A stretch of DNA of 64,000 nt, taken from assembly GCF_014323565.1 (NCBI RefSeq), contig NZ_CP058669.1, positions 2,073,501 through 2,137,500 on the forward strand. The letters are read 5' to 3'. Numbering within the stretch: the first letter of the stretch is position 1; each line of letters opens with the position of its first letter. The position numbers were made by a program, and so were the translations under genes. Below, piece by piece: positions 54,082-63,607 of this stretch. The notes below the pieces were generated by a model. It was not told where the DNA came from and did not search any database. It worked only from the letters and a program-made list of their open reading frames with translations. The DNA comes from Hyphobacterium sp. CCMP332 (lineage in GTDB: Bacteria; Pseudomonadota; Alphaproteobacteria; Caulobacterales; Maricaulaceae).

Positions 54082-55098
54082 TCAGCCGATCAGGCCGCGA
54101 TTGTTCAGCGCTTCGGCGATCTGAACCGCATTGAGCGCCGCACCCTTGCGCAGATTGTCACAGACCACCCACATGGCCAGGCCGTGCTCGACGGTCGGGT
54201 CCTCGCGCACCCGGGAAACGAAGACGGCAAACTCGCCGACGCACTCGACCGGTGTGACGAAGCCGTCATCCTCACGATTATCAACCAGCATCAGGCCCGG
54301 CGATTCCCGCAGCAAGTCCCGCGCGTCCTTGGCTGAAACCGGCTTGTTGAATTCGACGTGCAGATTCATGCCATGGCCGACAAAGACCGGGACGCGCACG
54401 CAAGAGGCAATGACGCGGATATCCGGGTCGAGCATCTTATGGGTCTCATCGACCATTTTCTGCTCTTCGGTGGTTGCGCCGCCCTTCACCAGATCACCGA
54501 TGCGCGGGATCACATTGAAGGCGATCTGCTTTGTGAATTCGTGCTTCTCCACCCCGTCATTGACGAAGATGCCGCGGGTCTGACGCCACAACTCGTCCAT
54601 GGCGGCGTTGCCGGCGCCGGAGACCGATTGATAGGTCGAGACCGAAATCCGGCTGATATCAGCCAGGTCATGCAGGGGTTTGAGTGCCACAACCATCTGG
54701 ATGGTGGAACAATTGGGGTTGGCCACGATCCGCTTGTTCCTGACACCTTCCAGCGCGTCCGGATTGACCTCCGGCACCACGAGCGGCACGTCGGGATCCA
54801 TTCGGAAGGCCGAGGAGTTATCAATCACGATGGCGCCGGCAGCCGCGATTTTCGGTGCCATATCCAGCGCCACATCCGCGCCGGCGGATATCAGCACCAG
54901 ATCAACGGTCGAGAAATCGAAGGTCGCCACATCCTTCACCTTCAGATCGCGGTCTCCGTAGGACACTTCCACACCCATCGACTTGCGCGTGGCAAGTGCG
55001 TGAATTTCGTCTGCCGGAAAGAGGCGCTCGGCCAGAATCGTCAGCATTTCCTTGCCGACCGCTCCTGTGGCACCCAGTACCGCAACTTTCAAACCCAT
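54082..55098 (-). CDS. asd: aspartate-semialdehyde dehydrogenase
   Basis: A 338-residue enzyme that makes aspartate semialdehyde for lysine, diaminopimelate, methionine and threonine. GATGAVGKEM (NADP loop), NPNCSTIQM with catalytic Cys, VSTYQSVSGAG and a His in HEFTKQIAFNVIP are typical of the Gram-negative type. ATG at 55098 gives MGLKVAVLG; an ATG seven codons upstream is possible. It stands alone. Confidence 0.96.
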   Translation of the reverse strand: MGLKVAVLGATGAVGKEMLTILAERLFPADEIHALATRKSMGVEVSYGDRDLKVKDVATFDFSTVDLVLISAGADVALDMAPKIAAAGAIVIDNSSAFRMDPDVPLVVPEVNPDALEGVRNKRIVANPNCSTIQMVVALKPLHDLADISRISVSTYQSVSGAGNAAMDELWRQTRGIFVNDGVEKHEFTKQIAFNVIPRIGDLVKGGATTEEQKMVDETHKMLDPDIRVIASCVRVPVFVGHGMNLHVEFNKPVSAKDARDLLRESPGLMLVDNREDDGFVTPVECVGEFAVFVSRVREDPTVEHGLAMWVVCDNLRKGAALNAVQIAEALNNRGLIG

Positions 55099-55286
55099 GG
55101 TGGAATCCCTTAACGTCATTGATGGATGCGCGGCATATACCCTTTACGCCGATATGGGGAGGGGCCAGATGAATGTCAGGGGCCCGCACCTGCGTTTCAG
55201 AGCGCCTGCCCACAGCGTCCGGCAAGACGCTTTCAGCGACAATCCCCCTTTGGCGCACCGCCCGCCTGTTCTATTTTTCTCCGGAT

Positions 55287-55437
55287 GAGTGGTTGGACCG
55301 TCTTCGCCATCATCGTCAACGCAGCCATATTCATTGGCCTGTGGGTCATTGATATTCGCCCGCGCCACAAAACACCCCGCAATGCCGGTCCTCAGCGCGA
55401 GGATGAGGCGTCGTCCACGTCATCATCCGCATCCTGA
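55287..55437 (+). CDS. possible small membrane protein
   Basis: A 50-residue frame with one transmembrane helix (MSGWTVFAIIVNAAIFIGLWVID) and a charged C-terminal half. It ends 46 bp inside the opposite-strand membrane protein gene, so only one of the two may be true over the overlap. The upstream bases are not a strong ribosome site. Confidence 0.3.
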
Positions 55438-55751
55438 GACCGCGCGCGCGACGAGCGCCACAAGGCCCAGGCAGCATACACGCCGATCGAGAGAATGATG
55501 GCATATTCCAGAAGGGATCCGCCGAGAAACACCGGCCGGGTGATCGCATCGAGGCTGGCGAAATTCTGCATCCAGCCCGATTCCATCCGTTCGGAATCAA
55601 ATCCGATAAACACCGCAATCCCGATCAGGATCGCCGCGACCAGCCCGGCAAACCGCATCATGGCGGCCGGATTGATCAGGTCGCGCGATTGTTTTGCCTT
55701 GCGTTGGCGGGCCCGGTAGGTGCGGTCGAGGAAGTCTCTGCGGCGATTCAT
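55392..55751 (-). CDS. unknown membrane protein with two helices
   Basis: A 119-residue protein with a basic N-terminus (MNRRRDFLDRTYRARQRKAK), two transmembrane helices (about 32-50 and 82-98) and an acidic end. No family recognised. The ATG at 55751 is divergent from the cspA promoter region. Confidence 0.6.
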   Translation of the reverse strand: MNRRRDFLDRTYRARQRKAKQSRDLINPAAMMRFAGLVAAILIGIAVFIGFDSERMESGWMQNFASLDAITRPVFLGGSLLEYAIILSIGVYAAWALWRSSRARSQDADDDVDDASSSR

Positions 55752-56059
55752 GTGTCTGTCCCGGTCGGCAATTTCACCGTAAATACAATATCATTCCTGT
55801 CGGCGGAAAGGGTCAATTCAAGCATCACAAAGACTTTGATTGATTTCTCTCACGCTTTGAGGCATATATCGCCTTGCACGGGCGGCCTTGTTTACAGGCC
55901 CGGCGGAAATACAAGACTGTCCTATTTGATTTCCTGAGTCATCAGGCACGTAAGACTTCAGACTTTCCCCGAAATAGCTTGCTCGTCGCCCCGCCGGGAC
56001 GCTGGCCGGGCTATGATTGCTTATGTGATGGACGCATCACACGAGGAAAGCTTATTATT
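55752..56059 (+). promoter_or_regulatory. cspA promoter and long leader
   Basis: A 308-bp gap before cspA. A fitting promoter is TTGATT (55840-55845) - 17 bp - CATATA (55863-55868), which would give a leader of about 180 nt. Long leaders are common on cold-shock mRNAs and change fold with temperature. Short open frames inside it show no gene-like sequence. Confidence 0.55.
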
Positions 56060-56272
56060 ATGGCTCAAGGTACAGTCAAATTCTTCAACCACAGCAAAGG
56101 CTTCGGCTTTGTCACTCCTGACGAGGGCGGCGCAGATGTGTTCGTTCACATCTCTGCAGTCAACGCATCGGGTCTGCCAGGCCTCGAAGACGGCCAGCGT
56201 GTCACGTTCGACACCGAGCCGGATCGCCGTGGCAAGGGTCCAAAGGCTGTGAACCTGCAATACGCAGAATAG
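56060..56272 (+). CDS. cspA: cold-shock domain protein CspA
   Basis: A 70-residue single-domain cold-shock protein that binds single-stranded RNA/DNA. RNP1 KGFGFVTPD and RNP2 VFVHISAV are present. The ATG at 56060 follows GAGGAAAG (56043-56050). A strong terminator lies 33 bp downstream. It has the long leader typical of cold-induced members. Confidence 0.96.
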   Translation: MAQGTVKFFNHSKGFGFVTPDEGGADVFVHISAVNASGLPGLEDGQRVTFDTEPDRRGKGPKAVNLQYAE

Positions 56273-56304
56273 TCACACCTTCGTTCTGATTTCAGGACAG
56301 TGAG

Positions 56305-56339
56305 ACGGCCGCCGGTTCCTCCGGCGGCCGTTTTCTTTT
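56305..56339 (+). terminator. intrinsic terminator of cspA
   Basis: ACGGCCGCCGG-TTCCT-CCGGCGGCCGT, a perfect 11-bp stem, is followed by TTTCTTTT. It lies between the convergent cspA and the GDPD gene. Confidence 0.9.
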
Positions 56340-56344
56340 GCGGT

Positions 56345-57346
56345 CTACTCGGCCGCCATTTCGGCCCGGACCCGCACCGCCGTCGCCGGAAAATCGGTGA
56401 ACACCGCATCCACACCGAGCGCATAAAGCGCGCGCAGTTCGTCTTCGACGGTCTCGCCCACGACCGGCTCGCGGTCATCGCGTACCGTCCAGACATGGAT
56501 ATCGAGCCCGAGCGCATGGGCCTCTTCCAGCAATCCGGTCGAGCTGCCATCGGGATTGAGCAGCAAGGCCTTGTTGGCGCCCAGACCGTCGGCAAACTGT
56601 GCCACCGCTTCCAGCGGATAGCCATTCATATCCCCGCCCGGCTCGTCCGGAGACGAATACAGCATCGCCAGACGGACCGGCGCGACCGCGCTCATACGGA
56701 TCAGGAAGCCCGCATCAAAGGATTGCACCACAACCGGCGCATCCTCGGCATAAAGGCCATGATCCAGCAGGGCCTGATTGAGCAGCGGCAAGGGATCGAG
56801 GCCGGCTTCGGCAAACTCTTCGGGATGTTTCACTTCCGGTTCGATCCCGATCACGCAGTCACACGCGGCTTCGGCCGCATCCACCAGGTTCAGAACCTCT
56901 TCAAATGTCGGGATCATGTAGAGCCCGTTATAGGACTGATCACGGTCGGGCTGGGGCTGGACGGCGCGCAGCGTGCGCAATTCCTCCAGCGTGAAATCAT
57001 GCACCCACCAGTCCGTATGACCGAGAAATTCGCGCCGGCGATCGGCAAATTCGGGATGATCGGCCACATTTGTCGTGGTTGACAGATAGGCGTCATGGCG
57101 CGCCACAAGAACGCCATCGGCGGTGACGACAAGGTCGGGCTCGATGACGTCTGCGCCCTGTTCGATGGCCAGCGCATAGCCCTCAAGCGTGTGCTCGGGC
57201 AGATCCCCGCTCGCCCCGCGATGGGCGATGACCTGCGGCGGTGCGCCGGTGCGCGTATTCCACATCACCGTCTCCGATGACGGCGAATCGGCGGCCGGCG
57301 AACACGCCATCAAAGCCAGGCCGGCCAGTAGAATTGCTGTGCGCAT
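56345..57346 (-). CDS. glycerophosphodiester phosphodiesterase lipoprotein
   Basis: A 333-residue lipoprotein: MRTAILLAGLALMACSP has the lipobox Cys. The GDPD motifs VIAHRGASGDLPEHT, EPDLVVTADGVLVARHD and IGIEPEVKH give the metal site and catalytic His pair. It hydrolyses glycerophosphodiesters to glycerol-3-phosphate and alcohol in the periplasm, for phosphate or lipid recycling. Start at the ATG 57346 gives the shortest signal. Confidence 0.92.
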   Translation of the reverse strand: MRTAILLAGLALMACSPAADSPSSETVMWNTRTGAPPQVIAHRGASGDLPEHTLEGYALAIEQGADVIEPDLVVTADGVLVARHDAYLSTTTNVADHPEFADRRREFLGHTDWWVHDFTLEELRTLRAVQPQPDRDQSYNGLYMIPTFEEVLNLVDAAEAACDCVIGIEPEVKHPEEFAEAGLDPLPLLNQALLDHGLYAEDAPVVVQSFDAGFLIRMSAVAPVRLAMLYSSPDEPGGDMNGYPLEAVAQFADGLGANKALLLNPDGSSTGLLEEAHALGLDIHVWTVRDDREPVVGETVEDELRALYALGVDAVFTDFPATAVRVRAEMAAE

Positions 57347-57409
57347 GTCACCCCTCCCCAATCTCTCGGCAACAGGCTAGCCTGACTTCATGATGATTGG
57401 GAGACAAAG

Positions 57410-57934
57410 ATGAGCGCGCCCACCCGTTTTGACACCCTGGCTGAAGCCGCCAGCCGTTATGGTCAGGCCAGCCTCGATAATTATTCGCTGGTGCGGTCGC
57501 TCGCCGAACAGATATCGACGGGCTTTTGCAAATATCTCGGCGACTCTAAGAAATGCGTCTATCTGGTGCCGCCGGACGGCCCGTTCTCACCGGTGGATCA
57601 TGGCTCCGGAGCTTTTTCCGTATCCGGCCAGGGCTTTCTGCCACTGGGCGAGATCAAGTTCGGCCTCGCCGTACGGGTCTCTCACACCGGCGACTGGATC
57701 CGCGTGGTCCTGTCGGCCGAAAAGGAAGGCCCGGATCTGGATGTCGGCATTGTCGGCGGCCGCAACTTTGCCTTCCGCCTGCCGATCACCGAAGAACGGT
57801 TGCAGGAATTCTTCGCCATACTGTTCGAGCACCTGACCGACTGGTTCAATGACCAAGCCAACCATTATGCCAATGGCGTCTATGGCGGCGGCGCCATGGG
57901 CTTTGAATTTCTGCATTCTGAAGAGGGCGAATAG
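57410..57934 (+). CDS. conserved hypothetical soluble protein
   Basis: A 174-residue protein without signal peptide or membrane helix. It has MSAPTRFDTLAEAASRYGQA, a YLVPPDGPF and a GGGAMGFEFL end. No known domain recognised. ATG at 57410 has AGACAAAG upstream. Convergent with the small membrane gene that follows, 7 bp away. Confidence 0.7.
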   Translation: MSAPTRFDTLAEAASRYGQASLDNYSLVRSLAEQISTGFCKYLGDSKKCVYLVPPDGPFSPVDHGSGAFSVSGQGFLPLGEIKFGLAVRVSHTGDWIRVVLSAEKEGPDLDVGIVGGRNFAFRLPITEERLQEFFAILFEHLTDWFNDQANHYANGVYGGGAMGFEFLHSEEGE

Positions 57935-57941
57935 CGAGGCC

Positions 57942-58250
57942 CTAGTCCGGCAAAGTGTCCATCAGTTCAGCCGCCTGTGCCACGTCTAGGAATTGCGACT
58001 GGAACCAGCTGACGGCATCGCCCATTTCCACCGGCTGCACACCCAGCGCACTGGCCGCCGCCAGTCCCGCGGACGCCGCGGCACCGAGCACGGCGGTCGA
58101 CACACCGCGCCGGCGCATCGCAAAGCCCGCCATGTGACGCAGCGCGGTAAACAGCCATTTCGAACCGAAGGCCCGGACCGCGCCGCCGATCAGCAGGGCG
58201 CACAAAGCTGCGACCGGTATGATATCAAGATAGTCTGGCAAGAAATCCAT
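57942..58250 (-). CDS. unknown membrane-associated protein
   Basis: A 102-residue protein with an N-terminal transmembrane helix (IIPVAALCALLIGGAVRAFG) and an Ala-rich amphipathic part. The ATG at 58250 is set by a very strong GGGGAGGTGATC directly before it. No family recognised. Confidence 0.65.
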   Translation of the reverse strand: MDFLPDYLDIIPVAALCALLIGGAVRAFGSKWLFTALRHMAGFAMRRRGVSTAVLGAAASAGLAAASALGVQPVEMGDAVSWFQSQFLDVAQAAELMDTLPD

Positions 58251-58370
58251 GATCACCTCCCCTGTGGGTGAAGGAAGAAAACACCAGTGGATTTGAGCAA
58301 AACCTGAAAGCCGCACTCATCCCGCATTCATGTGCGGCGCAGCAGTCCAAACCCTTTATGAGTACAGACG

Positions 58371-58550
58371 CTAAGGCCAGTCAGAGGGTTCGCCACCTCC
58401 CGGCTGGTCGCCCGAACAATACGGCCAGTTCGGATCACTGGGACCATTGCCCTCGCAAACCGACGGGCGGCCCTCATAGGGCGTGATGCAGCCCGACAGG
58501 GCGAGTGCACCGGCGGCCGCCAGAATAAAAACGCTGATACGCTTCAACAT
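58371..58550 (-). CDS. small lipoprotein
   Basis: A 59-residue protein: signal and lipobox LALSGC, then a short Cys-paired polar tail (SVCEGNGPSDPNWPYCSGDQ). ATG at 58550 follows GAGAGGGG. Function unknown; probably a small envelope lipoprotein. Confidence 0.72.
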   Translation of the reverse strand: MLKRISVFILAAAGALALSGCITPYEGRPSVCEGNGPSDPNWPYCSGDQPGGGEPSDWP

Positions 58551-58676
58551 GGATACCCCTCTCAACCCCTGCAAAAGAGGCCGAAATCATGGTGCGGCAG
58601 GGAAAAGCGCGGCGCAAGGGCGGATTATGAAGAATCGCCACATTCACGCCGCCTTAACGCCGTCAGGCGATCAAGC

Positions 58677-60653
58677 TTGCAGGATAAACGGATAACGATT
58701 CCCGCCGGAGCAACGCGCCCCTTGAGCCAGACCCGCAAACCCCCCGCCCCCTGGAGGCGGCGTCAAAGCCCGCAGCGCCGGCCCGCGCCGCCCGGCCGGC
58801 AACGCTTTGGCTGGTTCCGATTCATTCTGTCGATTGCCGTCATCGGCTTTCTCGCCGGGGCCGCCTTTCTGGTGGCGATCACGCGCGACCTCCCCAATGT
58901 CTCCGATATCGAGCTGGCCCAGCCCAGACTGGGCGGCGAAGTCTATCTGGACCGCAACGGGCAGGTGATCTCGCGCCGTGGGGCCAGCCGCGGTGCCTCG
59001 CTTTCGGTCGCGGAATTGCCGGACTATCTGGTCAATGCCGTCCTCAGTGTCGAGGACCGGCGTTTCTATGACCATGGCGGCGTCGATTTGCGCGGCATAG
59101 CGCGCGCCATGCTGGCGAATATCCGTGCCGGACGCGTTGTGCAGGGCGGCTCGACCATCACCCAGCAGCTGGCCAAGAATCTGTTCCTGACGTCCGACCG
59201 GACCTTTGTCCGCAAGATTCAGGAGATGGTGCTCGCCTGGCAATTGGAGCAGCGCTTTTCCAAGGATGAAATCATCGCGCTCTATCTCGACCGCGTCTAT
59301 TTCGGGGCGGGTGCCTATGGCGTGGAAGCCGCCGCCCAGCGTTATTTCGGCCGTTCCGCGCGGGATGTGACCCTGGGTGAAGCGGCGCTTCTGGCCGGAC
59401 TGTTGAAAGCCCCGTCGCGCTATTCGCCCGCCAACGACATGGAACGCGCAGCGGCGCGGGCGACCGTCGTTCTGGACCTGATGTACGAGACCGGCCGCAT
59501 CACCGAGGAAGAGCGCATTGAAGCCGCCCAGACGCCCATTCGCGTCGCGCGCGCCGCCTCGACGCCGGGCGCTGGCTATTTCATAGACACCATCGAGGCA
59601 CAAGCCCGCGAGCTGGCCGGTGACCGCGAGGCGGATATCGTCGTTTACACCACGCTGGACATTCCGGCCCAGCGCGCCGCCGAAGCCGCCGTGCGCAGCG
59701 TTATGACCAATCCGGAAACCGCCCGCGGCGCCGATCAGGCCGCGCTTGTCGCCATGTTCGGAGACGGAGCGATACGGGCCATGGTGGGCGGGGTCGATTA
59801 TGCCGCCAGCCCCTATAACCGCGCCCTCAATGCCAGGCGCCAGCCCGGCTCGGCCTTCAAGGTCTTTGTCTATGCCGCGGCGTTTGAAAGCGGTTTGCGG
59901 CCCGAAGATGTCCGCGATGACATGCCGGTCTCCTGGGGAAACTGGTCACCGACGAATTATAATGGCCAGTATTCCGGCCCGATGACGCTGGAAACGGCCT
60001 TCTCTCGCTCCTCCAATGTGGTCGCCGCCCGCGTGGCCGAAGAAACCGGCCATGGCTTCATCGCCGAGCTGGCGCATCGCCTCGGTATCGAGAGCGAAAT
60101 CCGCGTTGACCGCTCCATGGCGCTGGGCTCGTTCGAGGTCACACCCGTCGAGCTGGCCACCGCCTATACCGCCTTTGCCAATGGCGGCCAGCGCGCCCAT
60201 TCCCACATGATCGAACGGATCGAGACCGTCGATGGCGAGCTGCTCTGGCAACGCGACGTGCCGGACATCGAGACCGTACTGGATCAGCGCACCCTGTCCT
60301 GGATGCGGCGTCTGCTGGAAACCACGGCCCGCTCCGGCACGGCGCGTTTCGCCGCCCCGCCCGGCACGGTCACCGGTGCGAAGACCGGCACCACGAATGA
60401 CAATCGCGACGCCTGGATTGCCGGATATACGGGTGGCCTGACCGCGGCGGTCTGGGTTGGCAATGATGATTCCTCGCCCACCGACCGCGCCGCCGGCTCC
60501 GGGCCGCCTGCCGCCATCTTCCGGGCCTTCATGACCGCCGCCCCGCCGGAAGCCGGCGTCCCAGCCAACTGGACAGAGCCGGAGATTCCGGACGAGGAAG
60601 AGGAACGCGATCCTATCTCTTCCCTCTTGTCTCGCATCGGCGTTGGCGGTTAG
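58677..60653 (+). CDS. class A penicillin-binding protein (PBP1A-type)
   Basis: A 658-residue bifunctional peptidoglycan synthase anchored by one helix (about 47-68). Glycosyltransferase part: VEDRRFYDHGGVD (catalytic Glu126) and GGSTITQQLAKN. Transpeptidase part: SxxK at 392-395 (PGSAFK), SSN at 445-447, and GAKTGTTN. It polymerises and cross-links the cell wall. Start TTG at 58677 or TTG at 58722; both leave the Pro/Arg-rich cytosolic tail. Acidic C-terminal end (EEEERD). Confidence 0.94.
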   Translation: MQDKRITIPAGATRPLSQTRKPPAPWRRRQSPQRRPAPPGRQRFGWFRFILSIAVIGFLAGAAFLVAITRDLPNVSDIELAQPRLGGEVYLDRNGQVISRRGASRGASLSVAELPDYLVNAVLSVEDRRFYDHGGVDLRGIARAMLANIRAGRVVQGGSTITQQLAKNLFLTSDRTFVRKIQEMVLAWQLEQRFSKDEIIALYLDRVYFGAGAYGVEAAAQRYFGRSARDVTLGEAALLAGLLKAPSRYSPANDMERAAARATVVLDLMYETGRITEEERIEAAQTPIRVARAASTPGAGYFIDTIEAQARELAGDREADIVVYTTLDIPAQRAAEAAVRSVMTNPETARGADQAALVAMFGDGAIRAMVGGVDYAASPYNRALNARRQPGSAFKVFVYAAAFESGLRPEDVRDDMPVSWGNWSPTNYNGQYSGPMTLETAFSRSSNVVAARVAEETGHGFIAELAHRLGIESEIRVDRSMALGSFEVTPVELATAYTAFANGGQRAHSHMIERIETVDGELLWQRDVPDIETVLDQRTLSWMRRLLETTARSGTARFAAPPGTVTGAKTGTTNDNRDAWIAGYTGGLTAAVWVGNDDSSPTDRAAGSGPPAAIFRAFMTAAPPEAGVPANWTEPEIPDEEEERDPISSLLSRIGVGG

Positions 60654-60736
60654 CCTTAACAAAGTCATTTTTGGCTGCAGAACTGCCGGTGAGCGGCAGG
60701 TCTGTTGGCGTGTCACATTTTATCCGGGGACCCTTC

Positions 60737-62416
60737 ATGAAAACGGCATTGATTATTTCTGTATCCGCACTGGCATTGGTGGCCTGTAGCGACGAGACCG
60801 CATCCGATAGCGGCGATATCCAGATCACCCGGGTTGACGAGGCGACCGCCGCCAGCGCGCTGGAAGCCCTGCACCTTGCCAATTCCGGCGATGGCGCGGT
60901 CAGCTGGGACAGCCGCACATTTGACGATGGCACCTATACCTTCACCGGCCTGACCTTCACCTTTCCCGATAGCGGCGATGATCTGGAAGCGGTCGAGGAT
61001 GACGGCACCAAGAGCCAGGATACCGGCGAAGCCGAAACCATGGACGAGAACAGCGGCGGAAGCGGCAATAATACGCTGACCGCGGCGACCATGACACTGG
61101 CCGCACCACGCTTCGATGAGTCGGGCAATGTTGTCTTCGACCGGCTTTCCATCGACGACATTCTGGTCGGCGAGAATGATGACGCGTTTGACGGCTCGAT
61201 CGACCGTTTCCTGATCGAACAACCCAATGCCTCCATGGCCTCGGCGGTTGCGCTCGGATTCTCCGGCGAATCCGATATTGATGTTGAAATGGATCAGGAC
61301 CGCTGGACCTATGGCCTGTTTGCGATTGAAGGCCTGAATATTTCCGGCACCGAAGACGGCAACAATTTTGCCGTGTCGCTCGGCCGCCTCGCAATTGACG
61401 ATCTGGCCGAATATACGATTGGCCGTTTCGAGCTGATGGACTTTGCCATTGAAGGCACGGACGACGAGATCGGCATTATTGATTTCCGTCTGGACGAAAT
61501 GTCCGCTGACGCGATTGGCCAGGCCATCACCTATCCGTTTGTCGCCCAGTTTGCGTTGATGAATGCGGCCCTGTCGGACGAGACGCCGAATGATGACGTC
61601 ACCGATGTTCCGGAATTGCCGGAGGATTTTGACCCGCTGGATGCGTATGAAAGCGCCACCATTCGCGGCTTGAGCGCCAATGTCGGCGGCATCACCGTTC
61701 AGCTCGATTCCCTGACCGCCAATGTCGACGATAATGGCAATGAGGTCCGCTATGTGTCGGAAATGACGCCGCTGATCATTGCGCCGGACACCGATTATGC
61801 GCTGGGCGCGCAGATGGCGATGGGGCTCGGCATGCTGAATTACAGCCAGCTCGAATTCGTCTCCGAAGGCGCATCCGTCTATGAACGCGATACCGACCGG
61901 GCCTATACGGACGGCGAAAACTACTTCGCCATGCGCGATGGTTTCCGGGTCGAGATCGAAAGCGACATGACCGGCCTGATGGCCTATTCCCTCGCCGCCA
62001 TGCAGATGGGCTATACGATGGATGAGCCGTCACCCGAGCAGATCATGACCCTGCTCGAACCGCTGGTTCTGAACAGCTTCGTCTTCCGCCTCGAGGACCA
62101 GTCCCTGATGGACCGCGCCCTGACCGCCGCGTCGGCCATGCAGGGCATGTCGAAGGAACAATTGCGTAATCAGGCCGGTGCCATGATCGCGCTCGGCACA
62201 ATGGGCGCACCGGCGGAAATACCGCGCGCCTTGCTGACGGAATTCTCGACCGCCATGACCAGCTTCATTGCCAATGGCGGCTCGGTCGAGGTTCGCATGA
62301 CGCCCGACGCCCCGGTCAGCGTGGCCGAACTGGTGGCTCAGGCCGAAGCCGGCAATCTGGATTATGAGGCGATGGGCATTTCCATCACCGCGATTCCTGC
62401 CGAAGGCGACGAATAG
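60737..62416 (+). CDS. large acidic lipoprotein of unknown function
   Basis: A 559-residue protein: signal MKTALIISVSALALVAC with acylated Cys17, then a long Asp/Glu-rich body of beta-strand-like repeats (TIGRFELMDFAIEGTDDEIG, SATIRGLSANVGGITVQLDSL). No known domain. It starts behind GGGGAC and is probably an outer-membrane lipoprotein; a surface or envelope role is inferred. Ends 1 bp from the stop of the convergent sugar dehydrogenase. Confidence 0.75.
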   Translation: MKTALIISVSALALVACSDETASDSGDIQITRVDEATAASALEALHLANSGDGAVSWDSRTFDDGTYTFTGLTFTFPDSGDDLEAVEDDGTKSQDTGEAETMDENSGGSGNNTLTAATMTLAAPRFDESGNVVFDRLSIDDILVGENDDAFDGSIDRFLIEQPNASMASAVALGFSGESDIDVEMDQDRWTYGLFAIEGLNISGTEDGNNFAVSLGRLAIDDLAEYTIGRFELMDFAIEGTDDEIGIIDFRLDEMSADAIGQAITYPFVAQFALMNAALSDETPNDDVTDVPELPEDFDPLDAYESATIRGLSANVGGITVQLDSLTANVDDNGNEVRYVSEMTPLIIAPDTDYALGAQMAMGLGMLNYSQLEFVSEGASVYERDTDRAYTDGENYFAMRDGFRVEIESDMTGLMAYSLAAMQMGYTMDEPSPEQIMTLLEPLVLNSFVFRLEDQSLMDRALTAASAMQGMSKEQLRNQAGAMIALGTMGAPAEIPRALLTEFSTAMTSFIANGGSVEVRMTPDAPVSVAELVAQAEAGNLDYEAMGISITAIPAEGDE

Positions 62417-62417
62417 G

Positions 62418-63542
62418 CTAGCGCGACAGGCGGATAACCGAGCCATCAAAGGCATCGGTCAGCACATAGAGGCTGCCATCCGGCGCGGTACGGATATCCC
62501 GCACCCGGGCGTCCAGCTCTCCAAGGATTACGGTCTGCCCCTGTGGCAGGCCGTTTTCGTTGAGGTCCACAATCCGGATATGGCCTGAATTTGTGTCCGC
62601 ATTGCCGGGCTGGAGCGTCGCTATCAGGAGATCACCCTGCCATTCCGGAAACATGTCGCCGCGATAAAGCGTCATGCCCGCCGGGGCGATGGACGGATCC
62701 CACACCACAATCGGGTCACGCATGCCGGGATAGGTTTCATACGGGCTGATGATCGCCCCGGAATAATCAATCCCGAAGGTCGCAATCGGCCAGCCATAAT
62801 TGACGCCGGGTTCGATGATATTGACCTCATCGCCGCCGCGCGGGCCATGCTCGTGCGAGATGATCCGCCCGGTCTCCGCGTCATACAGAATCGCCTGCGC
62901 ATTGCGGTGGCCCCAGGAATAGACGCCGGGTGCGCCGTTCTCGATGTCCGGATTGTCCGCCGGGACGGAGCCGTCATCATTGAGCCGGACCGTCGTGCCG
63001 AAATGGTTGGATGGGTCCTGCGCTTCCTCGCGATAGTCAAAGCCTTCGCCGATGGTGACGATGAAAGTGCCGTCCGGCAGGAAGGTCATGCGTCCGGCAT
63101 AATGGGCATCGGTATCCTTGGTGATATTGGCGGTGAAGATCGTCTCGACATCGCTGAGCGCCCCGTCGGCATAGCGCCCGCGGGCAATGGCCAGCGCATT
63201 GGCGCGGCGATCACCGGACGCATAGGTCAGATAGACCCAGCCATTCTCCGCAAAATCCGGGTGCAGGACGACGTCCAGCATTCCGCCCTGACCGGCGACA
63301 TAGGGCTCGGGCGCGCCGGAGACCGGCTCAGCCACCAGCCCGACTTCCGTGATCAGGCGCAATCGCCCGCCGCGCTCGGTCACCAGCAGATCGCCATCGG
63401 GTAAAAAGGCCAGAGACCAGGGGTGCACCAGTCCACTGGCCACGACTTCCGTCTCGCCGTCAAAAGCCGTGTTCGGCACCGGCTCCTGAGCCAGAACCGG
63501 GCTGGAAAGCGCCAGAATCATCAGCGAGGATCGAAACCACAT
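62418..63542 (-). CDS. PQQ-dependent aldose sugar dehydrogenase, exported
   Basis: A 374-residue beta-propeller with a signal peptide (ending VLAQE). HPWSLAFLPDGDLLVTERGGRL begins the first blade; GHRNAQAILYD and HGPRGGDEVNI carry conserved Arg/His; VNYGWP and LLIATLQP follow. It corresponds to soluble glucose dehydrogenases of the YliI/Asd type that use PQQ and calcium. No pqq genes are in the window. Confidence 0.9.
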   Translation of the reverse strand: MWFRSSLMILALSSPVLAQEPVPNTAFDGETEVVASGLVHPWSLAFLPDGDLLVTERGGRLRLITEVGLVAEPVSGAPEPYVAGQGGMLDVVLHPDFAENGWVYLTYASGDRRANALAIARGRYADGALSDVETIFTANITKDTDAHYAGRMTFLPDGTFIVTIGEGFDYREEAQDPSNHFGTTVRLNDDGSVPADNPDIENGAPGVYSWGHRNAQAILYDAETGRIISHEHGPRGGDEVNIIEPGVNYGWPIATFGIDYSGAIISPYETYPGMRDPIVVWDPSIAPAGMTLYRGDMFPEWQGDLLIATLQPGNADTNSGHIRIVDLNENGLPQGQTVILGELDARVRDIRTAPDGSLYVLTDAFDGSVIRLSR

Positions 63543-63607
63543 GGTGTCACCTGTCCTGTCTTGCGTTACATACCGGTATCAAGATAGCGCCCGGATTGGA
63601 TTTGAAC

